Assembly: GCF_024294805.1 (NCBI RefSeq)
Contig: NZ_JANCLU010000006.1
Span: 124,001 to 188,000 of the forward strand
DNA from: Alsobacter ponti
GTDB taxonomy: Bacteria; Pseudomonadota; Alphaproteobacteria; Rhizobiales; Beijerinckiaceae
Reading direction: 5' to 3'
Length of the DNA: 64,000 nt
Every line of letters starts with the position of its first letter. Positions within the stretch are counted from its first letter, which is position 1. A program made the translations under genes and the position numbers. The notes beneath the pieces were generated by a model, which saw nothing but the letters and a program-made list of their open reading frames with translations, ran no database searches and was not told where the DNA came from. This document shows positions 28,854-37,552 of the stretch, piece after piece.

Positions 28854-29355
28854 CCATCTAGTGGTAGGAACAGTGGCATTGGCGGGCGGGGAGCTGGTTG
28901 GCCGCATTCGTTTGCAGAAGGTCGTCTATCTGCTCGACCAACTGGGTATGAAGAGCGGCGCACCGTTTGAGTATCACCATTACGGCCCGTACTCGGAGGC
29001 CATCTCCGACGCTGTCACGGATGCGAAATTCTGGGGGAATATCAGCGAGGTGGTCAGCTTCCGCATTGCGGACGGCGCACCCTATAGCTCGTTCAGGACC
29101 CAGCCGAAAACTCCCGAGCCTCTTCAGCTCGGCGACCTCAGCGCGGAGGATGCCAAGAAGTACCTCGCCAAGTTCGCGGGCTGCACCTCGACTGTTCTGG
29201 AGCTTGCCGCAACCGTGCATTGGCTCGCGTTCGTGGAGAAAGTGCCCGACTGGCGCACTGAGATCGAGGTCCGCAAGGCCGGCAAGACCGGCAACGGTCG
29301 CCTTGAGAAGGCGCTTGCGTTGCTATCTGACCTTAGGCTTGCCCCAACTCAATAG
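28840..29355 (+). CDS. YwgA-like protein, partner of the HD hydrolase
   Basis: 171 aa from ATG 28840, which has AGGGGAG eight bases upstream (ATG 28822 is the alternative). The N-terminal core GGELVGRIRLQKVVYLLDQL and then FEYHHYGPYSEAI is the YwgA type and is distantly like Panacea (DUF4065) antitoxin domains. No catalytic residues are evident. Overlap with the HD gene by 14 bases indicates coupled translation and probably a complex. It could sense a signal or restrain the hydrolase. Family assignment is from memory of motifs. Confidence 0.75.
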   Translation: MPELDHLVVGTVALAGGELVGRIRLQKVVYLLDQLGMKSGAPFEYHHYGPYSEAISDAVTDAKFWGNISEVVSFRIADGAPYSSFRTQPKTPEPLQLGDLSAEDAKKYLAKFAGCTSTVLELAATVHWLAFVEKVPDWRTEIEVRKAGKTGNGRLEKALALLSDLRLAPTQ

Positions 29356-29442
29356 TTTAGTGTCGATCCAAACAGGATTTTCCCTGACACGCCCGCAAAT
29401 CTCGTTTTATTGGTCTGATCGTCCAACGAAGGAGGGACGATC

Positions 29443-29712
29443 ATGACGACGATGAAGGCTGTTTCCGCGAAGCCGATTTCTGCCGCCAAGCCCGAGACGA
29501 GCGCGCCCAAGGCCGCCGACGTGGTGAGCCTCAAGGCCATCTGCACCGAACTGAAGCTCGATCCGAGTCTTGCACGCGAGAAGCTGCGGATTGCGGTGCG
29601 CGAGGCGAAGAAGTTCCCGGAGCTGGCGAAGGCGCACAAGCCGCGATCAGCGTGGGAGTGGCCGAAGGGATCGGAGGCCGAGCAGCAGGCAAGGGTGGCG
29701 CTGTCGGCGTAG
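29443..29712 (+). CDS. Unknown small basic protein
   Basis: 89 aa with GAAGGAGGGACGATC before the ATG. An Ala/Lys-rich lead is followed by a compact helical domain, VVSLKAICTELKLDPSLARE, then KLRIAVREAKKFPELAKAHK and PRSAWEWPKGS. The shape suggests a small nucleic-acid-binding protein, similar to hypothetical proteins of other rhizobial islands, but no named family is recognised. Confidence 0.72.
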   Translation: MTTMKAVSAKPISAAKPETSAPKAADVVSLKAICTELKLDPSLAREKLRIAVREAKKFPELAKAHKPRSAWEWPKGSEAEQQARVALSA

Positions 29713-30060
29713 TCTGGCTGCACAGCGATCAACCGACGGTCGGGAGCTGTTGGCCGTGTCGCAGCGATCACAGGGGCGAGGAGCGATCCTCGCCCTTTCT
29801 CGTGCTCAAAAATCCCCGTGTGATGATTATGAGCACGAGTCGGCAGGCAACCGTCAGCCTACGGATTGCGACGTCTTCGACAGCGCCCGAAGAGAGCCCG
29901 TTGCGGCTCTTGTCGCATGTCGGTCAGATCGATCCGTCACGTGCCGTGAGACGCCGTTTCGTTCAAGCAAGTCGCTCTCGACACCCCAGCGAAACCCAAG
30001 AACGACATGGAAATTGCCGCCCGGAGCACGTGGAGCCCTAAGTCATTGACTTGCCGAGGA
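29713..30060. other. Gap before attR without a recognisable gene
   Basis: About 350 bases between the last island gene and the right attachment site. Open frames here have poor protein character and no ribosome binding sites. The sequence ends at the direct repeat. Confidence 0.5.
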
Positions 30061-30109
30061 AAAATGGTGCCCAGGGGCGGAATCGAACCACCGACACTGC
30101 GATTTTCAG
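30061..30109. repeat. Right attachment site inside tRNA-Phe (attR)
   Basis: Identical over 49 bases to 11058-11106. It includes the 3' half of the functional tRNA-Phe from the anticodon loop to CCA (30065-30109) and four A residues after it. Crossover in this block regenerates a complete tRNA on integration. Confidence 0.93.
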
Positions 30110-30140
30110 TCGCATGCTCTACCAACTGAGCTACCTGGGC
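30065..30140 (-). tRNA. tRNA-Phe (GAA anticodon), island integration target
   Basis: 76 bases on the minus strand. Acceptor GCCCAGG pairs with CCTGGGC, the D arm and TPsiC arm are canonical, the anticodon loop CTGAAAATC gives GAA, and CCA is encoded. The 3' end faces the island. Confidence 0.97.
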
Positions 30141-30179
30141 GTTCCGTGGCGCCGGCCGGGGCCGGGGGGAACGCGGCGG

Positions 30180-30208
30180 GTTATAGAGAACAGGATCGGG
30201 ACTGTCCA
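30180..30208 (-). promoter_or_regulatory. Promoter of tRNA-Phe
   Basis: On the minus strand TGGACA (30208-30203) and TATAAC (30185-30180) are separated by 17 bases, about 40 bases before the tRNA. Confidence 0.7.
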
Positions 30209-30363
30209 GCGCCTTCGCGGATGAAATCGCGGCGACGGCGCGACGGCTGGCGGCGCGGGCCTTTCGCAAGACCCAAGCCGTTCCGGCTGGGCGAATCCGG
30301 GCGCATCGGCCAGTGTGCGGGACGCCGGTCGCGGGCAGCGGCGCAGGGCGAGCGGGGGGAGGC

Positions 30364-31233
30364 ATGGAGGAGGCGAGGCTCGAATCGGGCGCGGCGCGGG
30401 CCGTCGTCTCGTCGCACGGGGCGGAACTGCGGGAATGGTCGGTCGACGGACGCGACCTGCTCTGGCACGGCGACGACCGCTGGTGGGGCGATTGCAGTCC
30501 GGTGCTGTTCCCGGTGGTCGGCTGGACGCGCGGCGGCAAGGTGCGGGTGGGCGGACGCGAGTATCCGCTCGGCCTCCATGGCTTCGCGCACGAATCGGTC
30601 TTCTCCGTCGTGGAACGCGGACCGGATCGGGTGCGCCTGGCGCTCGAGGACGACGCGCGGACCCGCGCGCTCTATCCATTCGCGTTCCGGCTCGAACTCG
30701 CCTACCGGCTGACGCCGGAGGCCATCGAGGTCGAGATCTCCGTGGCGAACAGGGGGGACGGGACGATGCCCTACGCGGCCGGCCTTCACCCCGGTTTCCG
30801 CTGGCCGCTGCCCGGCGCGGAGGGCAAGCCGCACGCGATCGAGTTCGAGGCCGCCGAGCGGCCCGAGGTGCCGGTCATCGCGCCGGGCGGCCTGTTTTCA
30901 CGGCGAACAAGGCCGATTCCGCTGCGGGGCCGCGTGTTGCCGGTCGATTCGGACGTTTTCAGCGCGGAGGCGCTGTGCTTCCTGGGCGCGGCGAGCAAGT
31001 CCCTGCGCTTCGGCGCGCCGGGCGCCGAGCTCTCCGTGACGCTGGAGAACCTGCCGGGCATCGTGCTGTGGAGCCGGCCGGGCGCGCCGTTCCTGTGCAT
31101 CGAGGGATGGAGCGGCATGGGCGACCCGGAGGACTTCGAAGGCGACCTGTTCGAAAAACCGGGAATGGCCAAGCTTGAGCCTGGCGAAACGGCCGTTCAC
31201 CGAATGACATTCTCTTTCCGTGCAAACACTTGA
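30364..31233 (+). CDS. Aldose 1-epimerase family protein (LacX-like)
   Basis: 289 aa from ATG 30364. It belongs to the galactose-mutarotase-like beta-sandwich fold that interconverts sugar anomers. Seen: DLLWHGDDRWWGDCSPVLFP, LHGFAHESVFSV and AAGLHPGFRWPLP with the likely catalytic histidines, and SRPGAPFLCIEGW near the end. LacX-type members lack known substrates. It lies directly after tRNA-Phe outside the island, and 51 bases before a Crp/Fnr regulator gene. Confidence 0.88.
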   Translation: MEEARLESGAARAVVSSHGAELREWSVDGRDLLWHGDDRWWGDCSPVLFPVVGWTRGGKVRVGGREYPLGLHGFAHESVFSVVERGPDRVRLALEDDARTRALYPFAFRLELAYRLTPEAIEVEISVANRGDGTMPYAAGLHPGFRWPLPGAEGKPHAIEFEAAERPEVPVIAPGGLFSRRTRPIPLRGRVLPVDSDVFSAEALCFLGAASKSLRFGAPGAELSVTLENLPGIVLWSRPGAPFLCIEGWSGMGDPEDFEGDLFEKPGMAKLEPGETAVHRMTFSFRANT

Positions 31234-31284
31234 CGACGCGACGGCTGGCCATAAGCATGGCGCAGCGGCAGGAGAATTCGCCCG

Positions 31285-31971
31285 ATGCAGACGCTGGCGC
31301 GCGTCCCTTTCTTCAAGGACTCCGAACTCGATTTCGAGAAGTTCGACCGCCGCTGCACTTGGCGCCGCTACGACGCGGGCGAGATCATCGTCGACTTCGC
31401 GGATCTGTCTTCCGACGTCTACTTCATCATGTCCGGCGACGTGCGAATCCTCATCCGCACGGTGGCGGGCAAGGAGATCATCCTGGGGGAGATGAAGGGC
31501 GGCCAGTATTTCGGCGAACTGTCGGCTATCGACGAGACGCCGCGCTCGGCCAACGTCACAGCGCTGACCAACGCCGAGATGTGCATCATGCCGGCTTCCG
31601 TGTTCCGCGAGGCGGTGCACACCTCGCCCGTGGTGGCCGACAGGCTGCTGCGCCTGCTCACCTCGCGCATCCGCGACCTCAACGCCCGCCTGACCGAGCA
31701 CTCGATTTTCGACGTGAAGCACAGGCTGTACTCGGAGCTGCTGCGGCTCTCCGTGCAGCGTCCCGGCGCGCCCGGAGAGCGGGCGGTCTCTCCGCCGCCC
31801 TTCCACCACGTGCTGGCGGCGCGGATCGGCTGCCGCCGGGAACAGGTGACGCGCGAGCTGTCGTCGCTGAGCCACGAGGAAGTCGTGGTGCGCACGCGCG
31901 GCGCGCTGGTGATCCGCAGGCCCAAGATCCTCGAGGAGCGGTTGGCCGAGGCGCGCCGTTCAAATGGCTGA
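31285..31971 (+). CDS. Crp/Fnr family transcription regulator
   Basis: 228 aa. An N-terminal cyclic-nucleotide-binding-like barrel (YDAGEIIVDFADLSSDVYFI ... GGQYFGELSAIDETPRSANV) is followed by a dimer helix and a C-terminal winged helix (VLAARIGCRREQVTRELSSL). No Fnr-type cysteine cluster is present. The GELSAID...RSA stretch keeps the residues that bind cAMP in Crp. The last eight bases overlap the start of a polyamine-type ABC ATPase, so it may be the first gene of that operon and sense its substrate or state. Confidence 0.92.
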   Translation: MQTLARVPFFKDSELDFEKFDRRCTWRRYDAGEIIVDFADLSSDVYFIMSGDVRILIRTVAGKEIILGEMKGGQYFGELSAIDETPRSANVTALTNAEMCIMPASVFREAVHTSPVVADRLLRLLTSRIRDLNARLTEHSIFDVKHRLYSELLRLSVQRPGAPGERAVSPPPFHHVLAARIGCRREQVTRELSSLSHEEVVVRTRGALVIRRPKILEERLAEARRSNG

Positions 31972-33088
31972 GCCTCCCGGCCGGCCCGCGCCGCTGATCC
32001 GTTTCGAGGGCGTGACCAAGAGCTTCGGCGCGGCGCGCGCGGTGGCCGGCGTCGACCTCGACATCGCGCAGGGCGAGTTCTTCTGCCTGCTGGGTCCCTC
32101 GGGATGCGGCAAGACGACCCTGATGCGCACGCTGGCCGGATTCGAGACGCCGGATTCCGGCCGTATCCTGCTCGACGGGGCCGACCTCGCCGGCGTGCCG
32201 GCGCATCGCCGCCCGGTCAACATGATGTTCCAGTCCTATGCGCTGTTTCCGCACATGAGCGTGGAGGCCAACATCGCCTTCGGGCTGCGGCAGGACGGCG
32301 TGCCGCGCGCCGAGATCGCCGAGCGCGTCGCCGCGATCGTGCGGACGGTCCAGATCCAGGGGCTGGAGAAGCGCCGTCCCCACCAGCTCTCGGGCGGGCA
32401 GAAACAGCGTGTGGCGCTGGCCCGCGCGCTGGTCAAGAGGCCGCTTGTGCTGCTGCTCGACGAACCGCTCGCGGCGCTCGACCGCAAGCTGCGCGAGGAC
32501 ACGCGCTTCGAGTTGAAGGAATTGCAGGCGCGGCTCGGCCTCACCTTCCTCATGGTCACGCACGACCAGGACGAGGCGATGGCGATGGCCGACCGCATCG
32601 GCGTGATGGAGAAGGGCCGGCTGGTGCAGGTGGGCGCGCCGGCCGAGGTCTACGAGACGCCCGCCACCCGCGGCGTCGCGGCGTTCGTCGGCGACTCCAC
32701 GCTGATCGAGGGCGTGGCCGGCGCGTTCGACGGAGCGGCGGCGCGGCTGCGCGTGCGCGCCGCTTTGGGCGCGTCCTCGCCCGAGTTCGTGGTGGCCGCG
32801 CGCGAGGCTCCGGCCGAGGGCTCGGCGGTCACGCTGGCCCTGCGTCCCGAGAAATTGCGCCTGTGGACGGAGCCGCCCGAGGCCGGCACGCCCAACGTGC
32901 TGGAGGCCGAGGTGTGGGATCTCGGCTATCTTGGCGACAAGACGCTGGTGCGCCTGCGCCTGCCCGGCGGCGGGACGGTGCGGGTGTCGCGGCTCAACGC
33001 CTCCCGCCGCCCCGAGGCGGGACTGTCGGCTCATCAGCGCGCCTGGATCGGCTTCGATCCGGCCGACGCCGTGCTGCTGACGCGGTAA
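31964..33088 (+). CDS. potA: ABC transporter ATP-binding protein, PotA type
   Basis: 374 aa. The ATPase of a polyamine/opine/iron-type importer. It has Walker A GPSGCGKTT, Q-loop QSYALFPHMS, signature LSGGQKQRVALARAL, Walker B LLLLDEPLAALD and the switch histidine in THDQDEAM. A TOBE domain follows (about 290-370). The start overlaps the Crp/Fnr gene. Two PotB/PotC-type permeases follow, but no binding protein is within the window near them. The name potA describes the family; the true substrate is unknown. Confidence 0.9.
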   Translation: MAEPPGRPAPLIRFEGVTKSFGAARAVAGVDLDIAQGEFFCLLGPSGCGKTTLMRTLAGFETPDSGRILLDGADLAGVPAHRRPVNMMFQSYALFPHMSVEANIAFGLRQDGVPRAEIAERVAAIVRTVQIQGLEKRRPHQLSGGQKQRVALARALVKRPLVLLLDEPLAALDRKLREDTRFELKELQARLGLTFLMVTHDQDEAMAMADRIGVMEKGRLVQVGAPAEVYETPATRGVAAFVGDSTLIEGVAGAFDGAAARLRVRAALGASSPEFVVAAREAPAEGSAVTLALRPEKLRLWTEPPEAGTPNVLEAEVWDLGYLGDKTLVRLRLPGGGTVRVSRLNASRRPEAGLSAHQRAWIGFDPADAVLLTR

Positions 33089-33094
33089 GCCGAA

Positions 33095-34015
33095 ATGCGG
33101 AGCGGCGCGGAGAGGCGGGCCCGGGCGGGGCGGGCGCTGGTGGCGGGGCTGCCCTTCGCCTGGCTTGTCGCCTTCTTCCTCGCGCCCTTCGGGCTGGTGG
33201 CGAAGATCAGCCTGTCCGAGAAGGCCAACGCGCGTCCGCCCTACCGGCCGGCCTTCGCCGCCGGCGACGGTCCGGGCGATGTCCTCGACAAGCTGTCCGC
33301 CCTCAGCCTCGACAATTACCGGCTGCTCGCGGAAGAGCCGCTTTATCTCGACGCCGTCCTCACCTCGCTGCGTCTCGCCGCGACGGCGACCGTGCTGGCG
33401 CTGCTCATCGCCTATCCCGTCGCCTACGCCATGGCGCGCGCGCCGGGGCGTCTTCGGCCGGCCCTGCTGCTGCTCGCCATGCTGCCGTTCTGGACGAGCT
33501 TCCTGATCCGCGTCTACGCCTGGATCGGCATCCTCAAGCCGGAGGGCCTGCTCAACGCGGCGCTGGCATGGCTGGGGCTGATCGACACGCCGCTCGAGAT
33601 CCTCAACACCGAATGGGCCGTGCAGATCGGCCTGGTCTACTCCTATCTGCCCTTCATGCTGCTGCCCCTCTATGCGGCGCTGGAGCGCATCGACCCGACG
33701 CTGCTGGAGGCCGGGCAGGACCTCGGCGCGCCGCCCTGGAAGACTTTCTGGCTCGTCACGCTGCCGCTGTCGCGGCCCGGCGTGACGGCCGGCTGCTTCC
33801 TGGTGTTCATCCCGGCGCTGGGCGAGTTCGTCATCCCGGACCTGCTCGGCGGCTCCGAGACGGTGATGATCGGCACGGTGCTGTGGTCGGAGTTCTTCGG
33901 CAACCGCGACTGGCCGCTCGCCTCGGCGGTGGCGGTCGTGCTGCTCGTCGCCGTGGTCGCGCCCATGGTGCTGTGGCGGCGCGAAGAGGCGCGCCGGACG
34001 GAGGCGCCGACATGA
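33095..34015 (+). CDS. potB: ABC transporter permease, PotB type
   Basis: 306 aa with six predicted membrane spans; the first is near residue 15-35. The EAA loop that contacts the ATPase is in EAGQDLGAPPWKTFWLVTLP. A periplasmic loop of about 60 residues after the first span is typical of PotB. It starts six bases after the ATPase stop and its stop overlaps the next start as ATGA. Confidence 0.9.
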   Translation: MRSGAERRARAGRALVAGLPFAWLVAFFLAPFGLVAKISLSEKANARPPYRPAFAAGDGPGDVLDKLSALSLDNYRLLAEEPLYLDAVLTSLRLAATATVLALLIAYPVAYAMARAPGRLRPALLLLAMLPFWTSFLIRVYAWIGILKPEGLLNAALAWLGLIDTPLEILNTEWAVQIGLVYSYLPFMLLPLYAALERIDPTLLEAGQDLGAPPWKTFWLVTLPLSRPGVTAGCFLVFIPALGEFVIPDLLGGSETVMIGTVLWSEFFGNRDWPLASAVAVVLLVAVVAPMVLWRREEARRTEAPT

Positions 34016-34818
34016 CGCCCCGCCTCACTGCGTTCAACGTCGTGTCGCTGACGCTGGGCTTCGCCTTTCTCTATTTGCCGATCGTGCTGCTCGTCGTCTT
34101 CTCCTTCAACGAGTCGAAGCTGGTGACGGTTTGGGGCGGGTTCTCGACCCGCTGGTACGCCGCGCTGCTCGGCAACGGGCCGCTGCTGGAAGCCGCCTGG
34201 GTCTCGCTACGCATTGGCGTTCTGTCGGCCACGTTCGCCACCGTGCTCGGCACGCTGGCGGCGGTGGCGCTGGTGCGCTTCGGCCGCTTCGCCGGGCGGA
34301 CGCTGCTGACCGGCATGGTCTACGCCCCGCTGGTCATGCCCGAGGTGATCACCGGCCTGTCGCTGCTGTTGCTGTTCGTGGCGCTGGACGTCGACCGCGG
34401 CTTCTGGACGGTGACGCTGGCGCATGTGAGCTTTTCCATGTGTTTCGTCACGGTGGTGGTGCAGTCGCGCCTCGTGACCATGGATCGCAGCCTGGAGGAG
34501 GCGGCGATGGACCTCGGCGCAACCCCGCTGGCGACCTTCTTCCAGGTGACGCTGCCGCTCATCGCCCCGGCCGTGGCGGCGGGCTGGATGCTAGCCTTCA
34601 CGCTGTCGCTGGACGATCTCGTCATCGCCAGCTTCACCTCCGGGCCGGGGGCCACGACGCTGCCGATGCGCATCTACGGTCAGGTCCGCCTCGGCGTCTC
34701 CCCCGAAATCAACGCCGCCTGCACGATCATGATCGGCGTGGTGACGCTGGCCATCCTCGCCTTCTCCATCGCCAGCAAGCGCGGCCTCGCCGAGCCCGGA
34801 AGGGCGGAAGGGGCGTAG
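34012..34818 (+). CDS. potC: ABC transporter permease, PotC type
   Basis: 268 aa, six membrane spans. The PotC lead SFNESKLVTVWGGFSTRWYA is present, and the EAA loop is EEAAMDLGATPLATFFQVTL. Its ATG overlaps the potB stop. It ends the operon; a minus-strand gene converges 29 bases later. A periplasmic binding protein (PotD/PotF) should work with it but is not encoded here. Confidence 0.92.
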   Translation: MTPRLTAFNVVSLTLGFAFLYLPIVLLVVFSFNESKLVTVWGGFSTRWYAALLGNGPLLEAAWVSLRIGVLSATFATVLGTLAAVALVRFGRFAGRTLLTGMVYAPLVMPEVITGLSLLLLFVALDVDRGFWTVTLAHVSFSMCFVTVVVQSRLVTMDRSLEEAAMDLGATPLATFFQVTLPLIAPAVAAGWMLAFTLSLDDLVIASFTSGPGATTLPMRIYGQVRLGVSPEINAACTIMIGVVTLAILAFSIASKRGLAEPGRAEGA

Positions 34819-34846
34819 CGCGTCCTTGCGCGACGGCCGGGGTGCG

Positions 34847-35386
34847 TCAGGACTCCGTCGTGGCGGGCTCGGATCGCGCGAAGTCGACGAGCGTGGCGCG
34901 GTAGCGCTCCACGATGGCGGCGAGGGGAATGCCGTCATGTCGGGTGACGAGGACGTCAAGCTCGAACAGCCATTCCCCGTTTAGCGCGGAGGGCGCGCGC
35001 AATGCCAGCGTGCGGCGTTTGGGCCCCAGCGCCGCGACGGCGAAGCCGAACGGCGTGTCGGTGGTCTCCAGCCGCATTCGCGTCGAAACGTCCAGGCGAT
35101 CCGGCAAATACCAGTTGTCGGCTTGGCTGAGAGGCACGTCCCCGTAGACAAGCTCGACGCGGCGGTGGCGGACCGGCTCGCCGGGGCGCGGGCCGAGAAG
35201 CCTCGCCATCGCCGCCGGCGGCGGCGCGTCGGGACCGGGGTGGCGGCGCACCCGGACGCCGTCGGCGCGGGGCAGGCCATGGGCGCGGCACCACGCCTCC
35301 AACTCCTGCGTGGCGCTGCGGCAGCACGCCAGGCGCTCGCGCAGAACACTCGCCAGCGCGTCGCGGCTCGAATCCGGCGCGGTCAC
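34847..35386 (-). CDS. Chorismate lyase (UbiC)-like protein
   Basis: 179 aa from GTG 35386. The stretches SQADNWYLPDRLD and LETTDTPFGFAVAALGPKRR are the hallmark of UbiC-superfamily proteins of alphaproteobacteria. UbiC makes 4-hydroxybenzoate from chorismate for ubiquinone; this branch is divergent and may have another role. The start overlaps the AsmA gene stop as GTGA (35383-35386), so the two are made together. That link to an envelope protein is unexplained. Confidence 0.78.
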   Translation of the reverse strand: MTAPDSSRDALASVLRERLACCRSATQELEAWCRAHGLPRADGVRVRRHPGPDAPPPAAMARLLGPRPGEPVRHRRVELVYGDVPLSQADNWYLPDRLDVSTRMRLETTDTPFGFAVAALGPKRRTLALRAPSALNGEWLFELDVLVTRHDGIPLAAIVERYRATLVDFARSEPATTES

Positions 35387-37233
35387 GGCGAGGGGGGCGC
35401 TCGCTCGGCGAGAGCCGGGGCGGAGGCGGGCGGTGTCGGCCGCTTCGGCTCGAAGAACGGCGCCGCCGCTCCGGATCGGCGGATCAGGCTGCGCGCGTCC
35501 GGCGTCACGACCGGACTTTCGAGCGCGCCGCCGATCTCGAACGGCAGCACCACCGCGGCGGTCGCGCCGGCGGGACGTTGCGTCGCCTGCGCCTCGCCCG
35601 TGAGGGCGTAGAGCCGCTCGGCGATGGCGATACGGCCATCCAGCGTCACGCGCGTATCGGCGCTGACGATCGTCCCGTCGGCGACCTCGAAGACACCCTT
35701 CGCGATGCGGCCGGAGAGCACGGCGGAGTCGAATGGCGTCCGCCCGCCCCGCGTGACGAGGGCAGCGGAAAGCGGCTGCTTCTCGAAGCGGGAGAGTAGG
35801 TCCGGCAGGTTGACGCCGATCAGCTCGCCGCCTTTGACCGTGACGCTGGCCTTGCCGTCGAGGCCGCGCATCAGCGCCATCGGCGACTCGCCCGTGGTCT
35901 CCACCTGCACCGAAGCGTGGGCGACCCCGGCGATCCGCCGCGCCGCGCCCATCGCCGCCAGCAGCGCGCCGGGGTCGATGGCCTCGAGCGTCGCCTGCGC
36001 TTTGATGTCGATGCTGGACGGGCCGTTCGGCGCGAGGGCGAGCCGGCCCTTCAGGCGGCCTTGCAGCATGTCGGCGTTGCCGATGACGATGTCGGTGCGC
36101 CCGGCATGGGCGCGCACCGCCAGCGCCGCGTTGGCGAAGCTCGCGCCGCCGGCGATCACCGTCGCCGCCGAGAGGCGCAGGTCGATTTCGCCCACGGGCA
36201 GCACGGACGGGTCCAGAAGCTCGCGGCTCCACGCGCCGTCGCCGCCGCGCCAGGCGGCGAGCGCCTGCAACGCCGGGGTGAGGTCAAGCCGCTCGGTCGC
36301 CAAGGTGCCGCCCAGCTCGGGACGCCCCTCGGCGTCGCGCAATGTCACCGCGCCGTCGAAGCGCCCGGCGGCGTTGGCGATGCGGGCGTTCGCCAGGGAG
36401 ACCGCGCCGGGCAGCAGGCGTGCGTCGCCGGACACGGAGAGCCGGCCGGAGAGCGGCAGGGGAGGCGTCACCCCCAGCCAGGCGAGCAGGCGGTCGGCCG
36501 CGTCGGTGTCGAGCGACACCACGCCGTCGATCTGGCGTCCGCCGCCGCCGGAGAAGCGGCCGCGCAGGTCGAGCGCGCCGAGGCCGGATTTCGCGGAGAC
36601 ATGGATGGGGCTCGCCGACTGCGATGCCCCCGAGGGGCGCAGCCCCTCCGCTGTCAGTTCCACGGTCTCGCCGCGCCAGCGCAGCGACAGCCGCGCATCG
36701 AGCGTCCCGTCGTCGCGCCCGCGGGTGATCGCGCCGTTGACTTCCGACAGGACCGCGTGGAGCTCCCCGCTTTCATCGGGAGCGACGACCCGCCCGCCCG
36801 CGAGCTTCAGGCGGCGCAGGTCCGGCATCTCGACTGCCGGGGCGGCGAGCAGCTTCGCCAGCGGGTCCAGGGCGCCGCGGGCCAGCGCCGCGTCCGGAAC
36901 GGCGAGGGTCGGCTCCTGCAACGTCAGGTCCGCCAATTCCAGGCGGCCGCCGGCCAGCGGCAGCAGGCGAAGGTCCCCGCGCAGGGCCGCCGCGCGCAGC
37001 GACAGCCCGGTCTCGGAGTCCGTGAGGCTGACCTCATCGACCGTCAGCCTCGGCCACGGCAGCGCGGTGAAAAGGGCGACCGCGCGCGTGTCCACCCGCA
37101 TGCCGGACAGCCCGAGGATCTGCGCGCCGACCTCGCGTTCCAGAATGACGCGCGGCACGCGCCAGGACGTCAGGCCGGCCCAGGCGACGAGGCCCGTCAT
37201 CGCGGCGGCGGCAAGAAGGGGGACGGGTTTCAT
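35383..37233 (-). CDS. AsmA family envelope protein
   Basis: 616 aa. An N-terminal membrane anchor ([17 protein letters not shown]) is followed by a large, repetitive beta-structure rich in LRLSAAT- and VSLDTDA-like strands. The C-terminal AsmA signature region [20 protein letters not shown] and [15 protein letters not shown] is clear, as in AsmA proteins that work in outer-membrane and lipid homeostasis (bridge-like lipid transport is proposed for the family). The tail is proline-rich. It is coupled to the UbiC-like gene behind it. Confidence 0.9.
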   Translation of the reverse strand: MKPVPLLAAAAMTGLVAWAGLTSWRVPRVILEREVGAQILGLSGMRVDTRAVALFTALPWPRLTVDEVSLTDSETGLSLRAAALRGDLRLLPLAGGRLELADLTLQEPTLAVPDAALARGALDPLAKLLAAPAVEMPDLRRLKLAGGRVVAPDESGELHAVLSEVNGAITRGRDDGTLDARLSLRWRGETVELTAEGLRPSGASQSASPIHVSAKSGLGALDLRGRFSGGGGRQIDGVVSLDTDAADRLLAWLGVTPPLPLSGRLSVSGDARLLPGAVSLANARIANAAGRFDGAVTLRDAEGRPELGGTLATERLDLTPALQALAAWRGGDGAWSRELLDPSVLPVGEIDLRLSAATVIAGGASFANAALAVRAHAGRTDIVIGNADMLQGRLKGRLALAPNGPSSIDIKAQATLEAIDPGALLAAMGAARRIAGVAHASVQVETTGESPMALMRGLDGKASVTVKGGELIGVNLPDLLSRFEKQPLSAALVTRGGRTPFDSAVLSGRIAKGVFEVADGTIVSADTRVTLDGRIAIAERLYALTGEAQATQRPAGATAAVVLPFEIGGALESPVVTPDARSLIRRSGAAAPFFEPKRPTPPASAPALAERAPPSP

Positions 37234-37552
37234 GTCGTTTCGCGCACGTGGCCGCCGGACAGCGCTGCGAATCGGCGCGCCGGAAGGTCGACGCGCGATC
37301 GCGGCCAGCGTTGTACTCCGACTCCGCGTTCCCCGAAAGCCGGGCGCGCCGGGGCGCCGGCTGGAGCGGCGCCGCCGGCGCGCCGAATGGGTAGCTTTCG
37401 CGAGCGCAGCATTTTCTGTATCGATGCCGGAGAACGCCGGCGGCAGCGCTGGACCGAGAGCAAGGCAGCCTCATGATGCACCGCCCATCTCCGTACGGGA
37501 CGCCGCCGGGCCTCCTGCCCGCCGCCTTCATCCGCCACCAGAGAACCACCCC
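37234..37552. other. Divergent promoter region asmA / scoA
   Basis: 319 bases between two divergent genes. It must hold both promoters, but no clear sigma-70 boxes or operator could be named. Open frames inside it have poor coding character. Confidence 0.4.

Larger units (their letters stand above)
11058..30109. mobile_element. 19-kb genomic island integrated in tRNA-Phe
   Basis: The element is bounded by the 49-bp direct repeats at 11058-11106 and 30061-30109. It holds a P4-type integrase close to attL, an AlpA-like factor, a primase-polymerase/ATPase, restriction and nuclease genes and small unknown genes. Base composition is lower in GC than in the flanks. No capsid, terminase, relaxase or conjugation gene is visible, so it resembles a satellite-like or defence island rather than a prophage or conjugative element. 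The intact tRNA is at the right end, and the integrase is at the far (left) end. The 281-base stretch 11107-11387 next to attL shows no gene. Confidence 0.93.

Noticed and set aside
37230-37538. A 102-codon minus-strand frame in the asmA-scoA gap
   Set aside because: It overlaps the asmA start region, lacks a ribosome binding site and reads as low-complexity Arg/Ala/Pro sequence.
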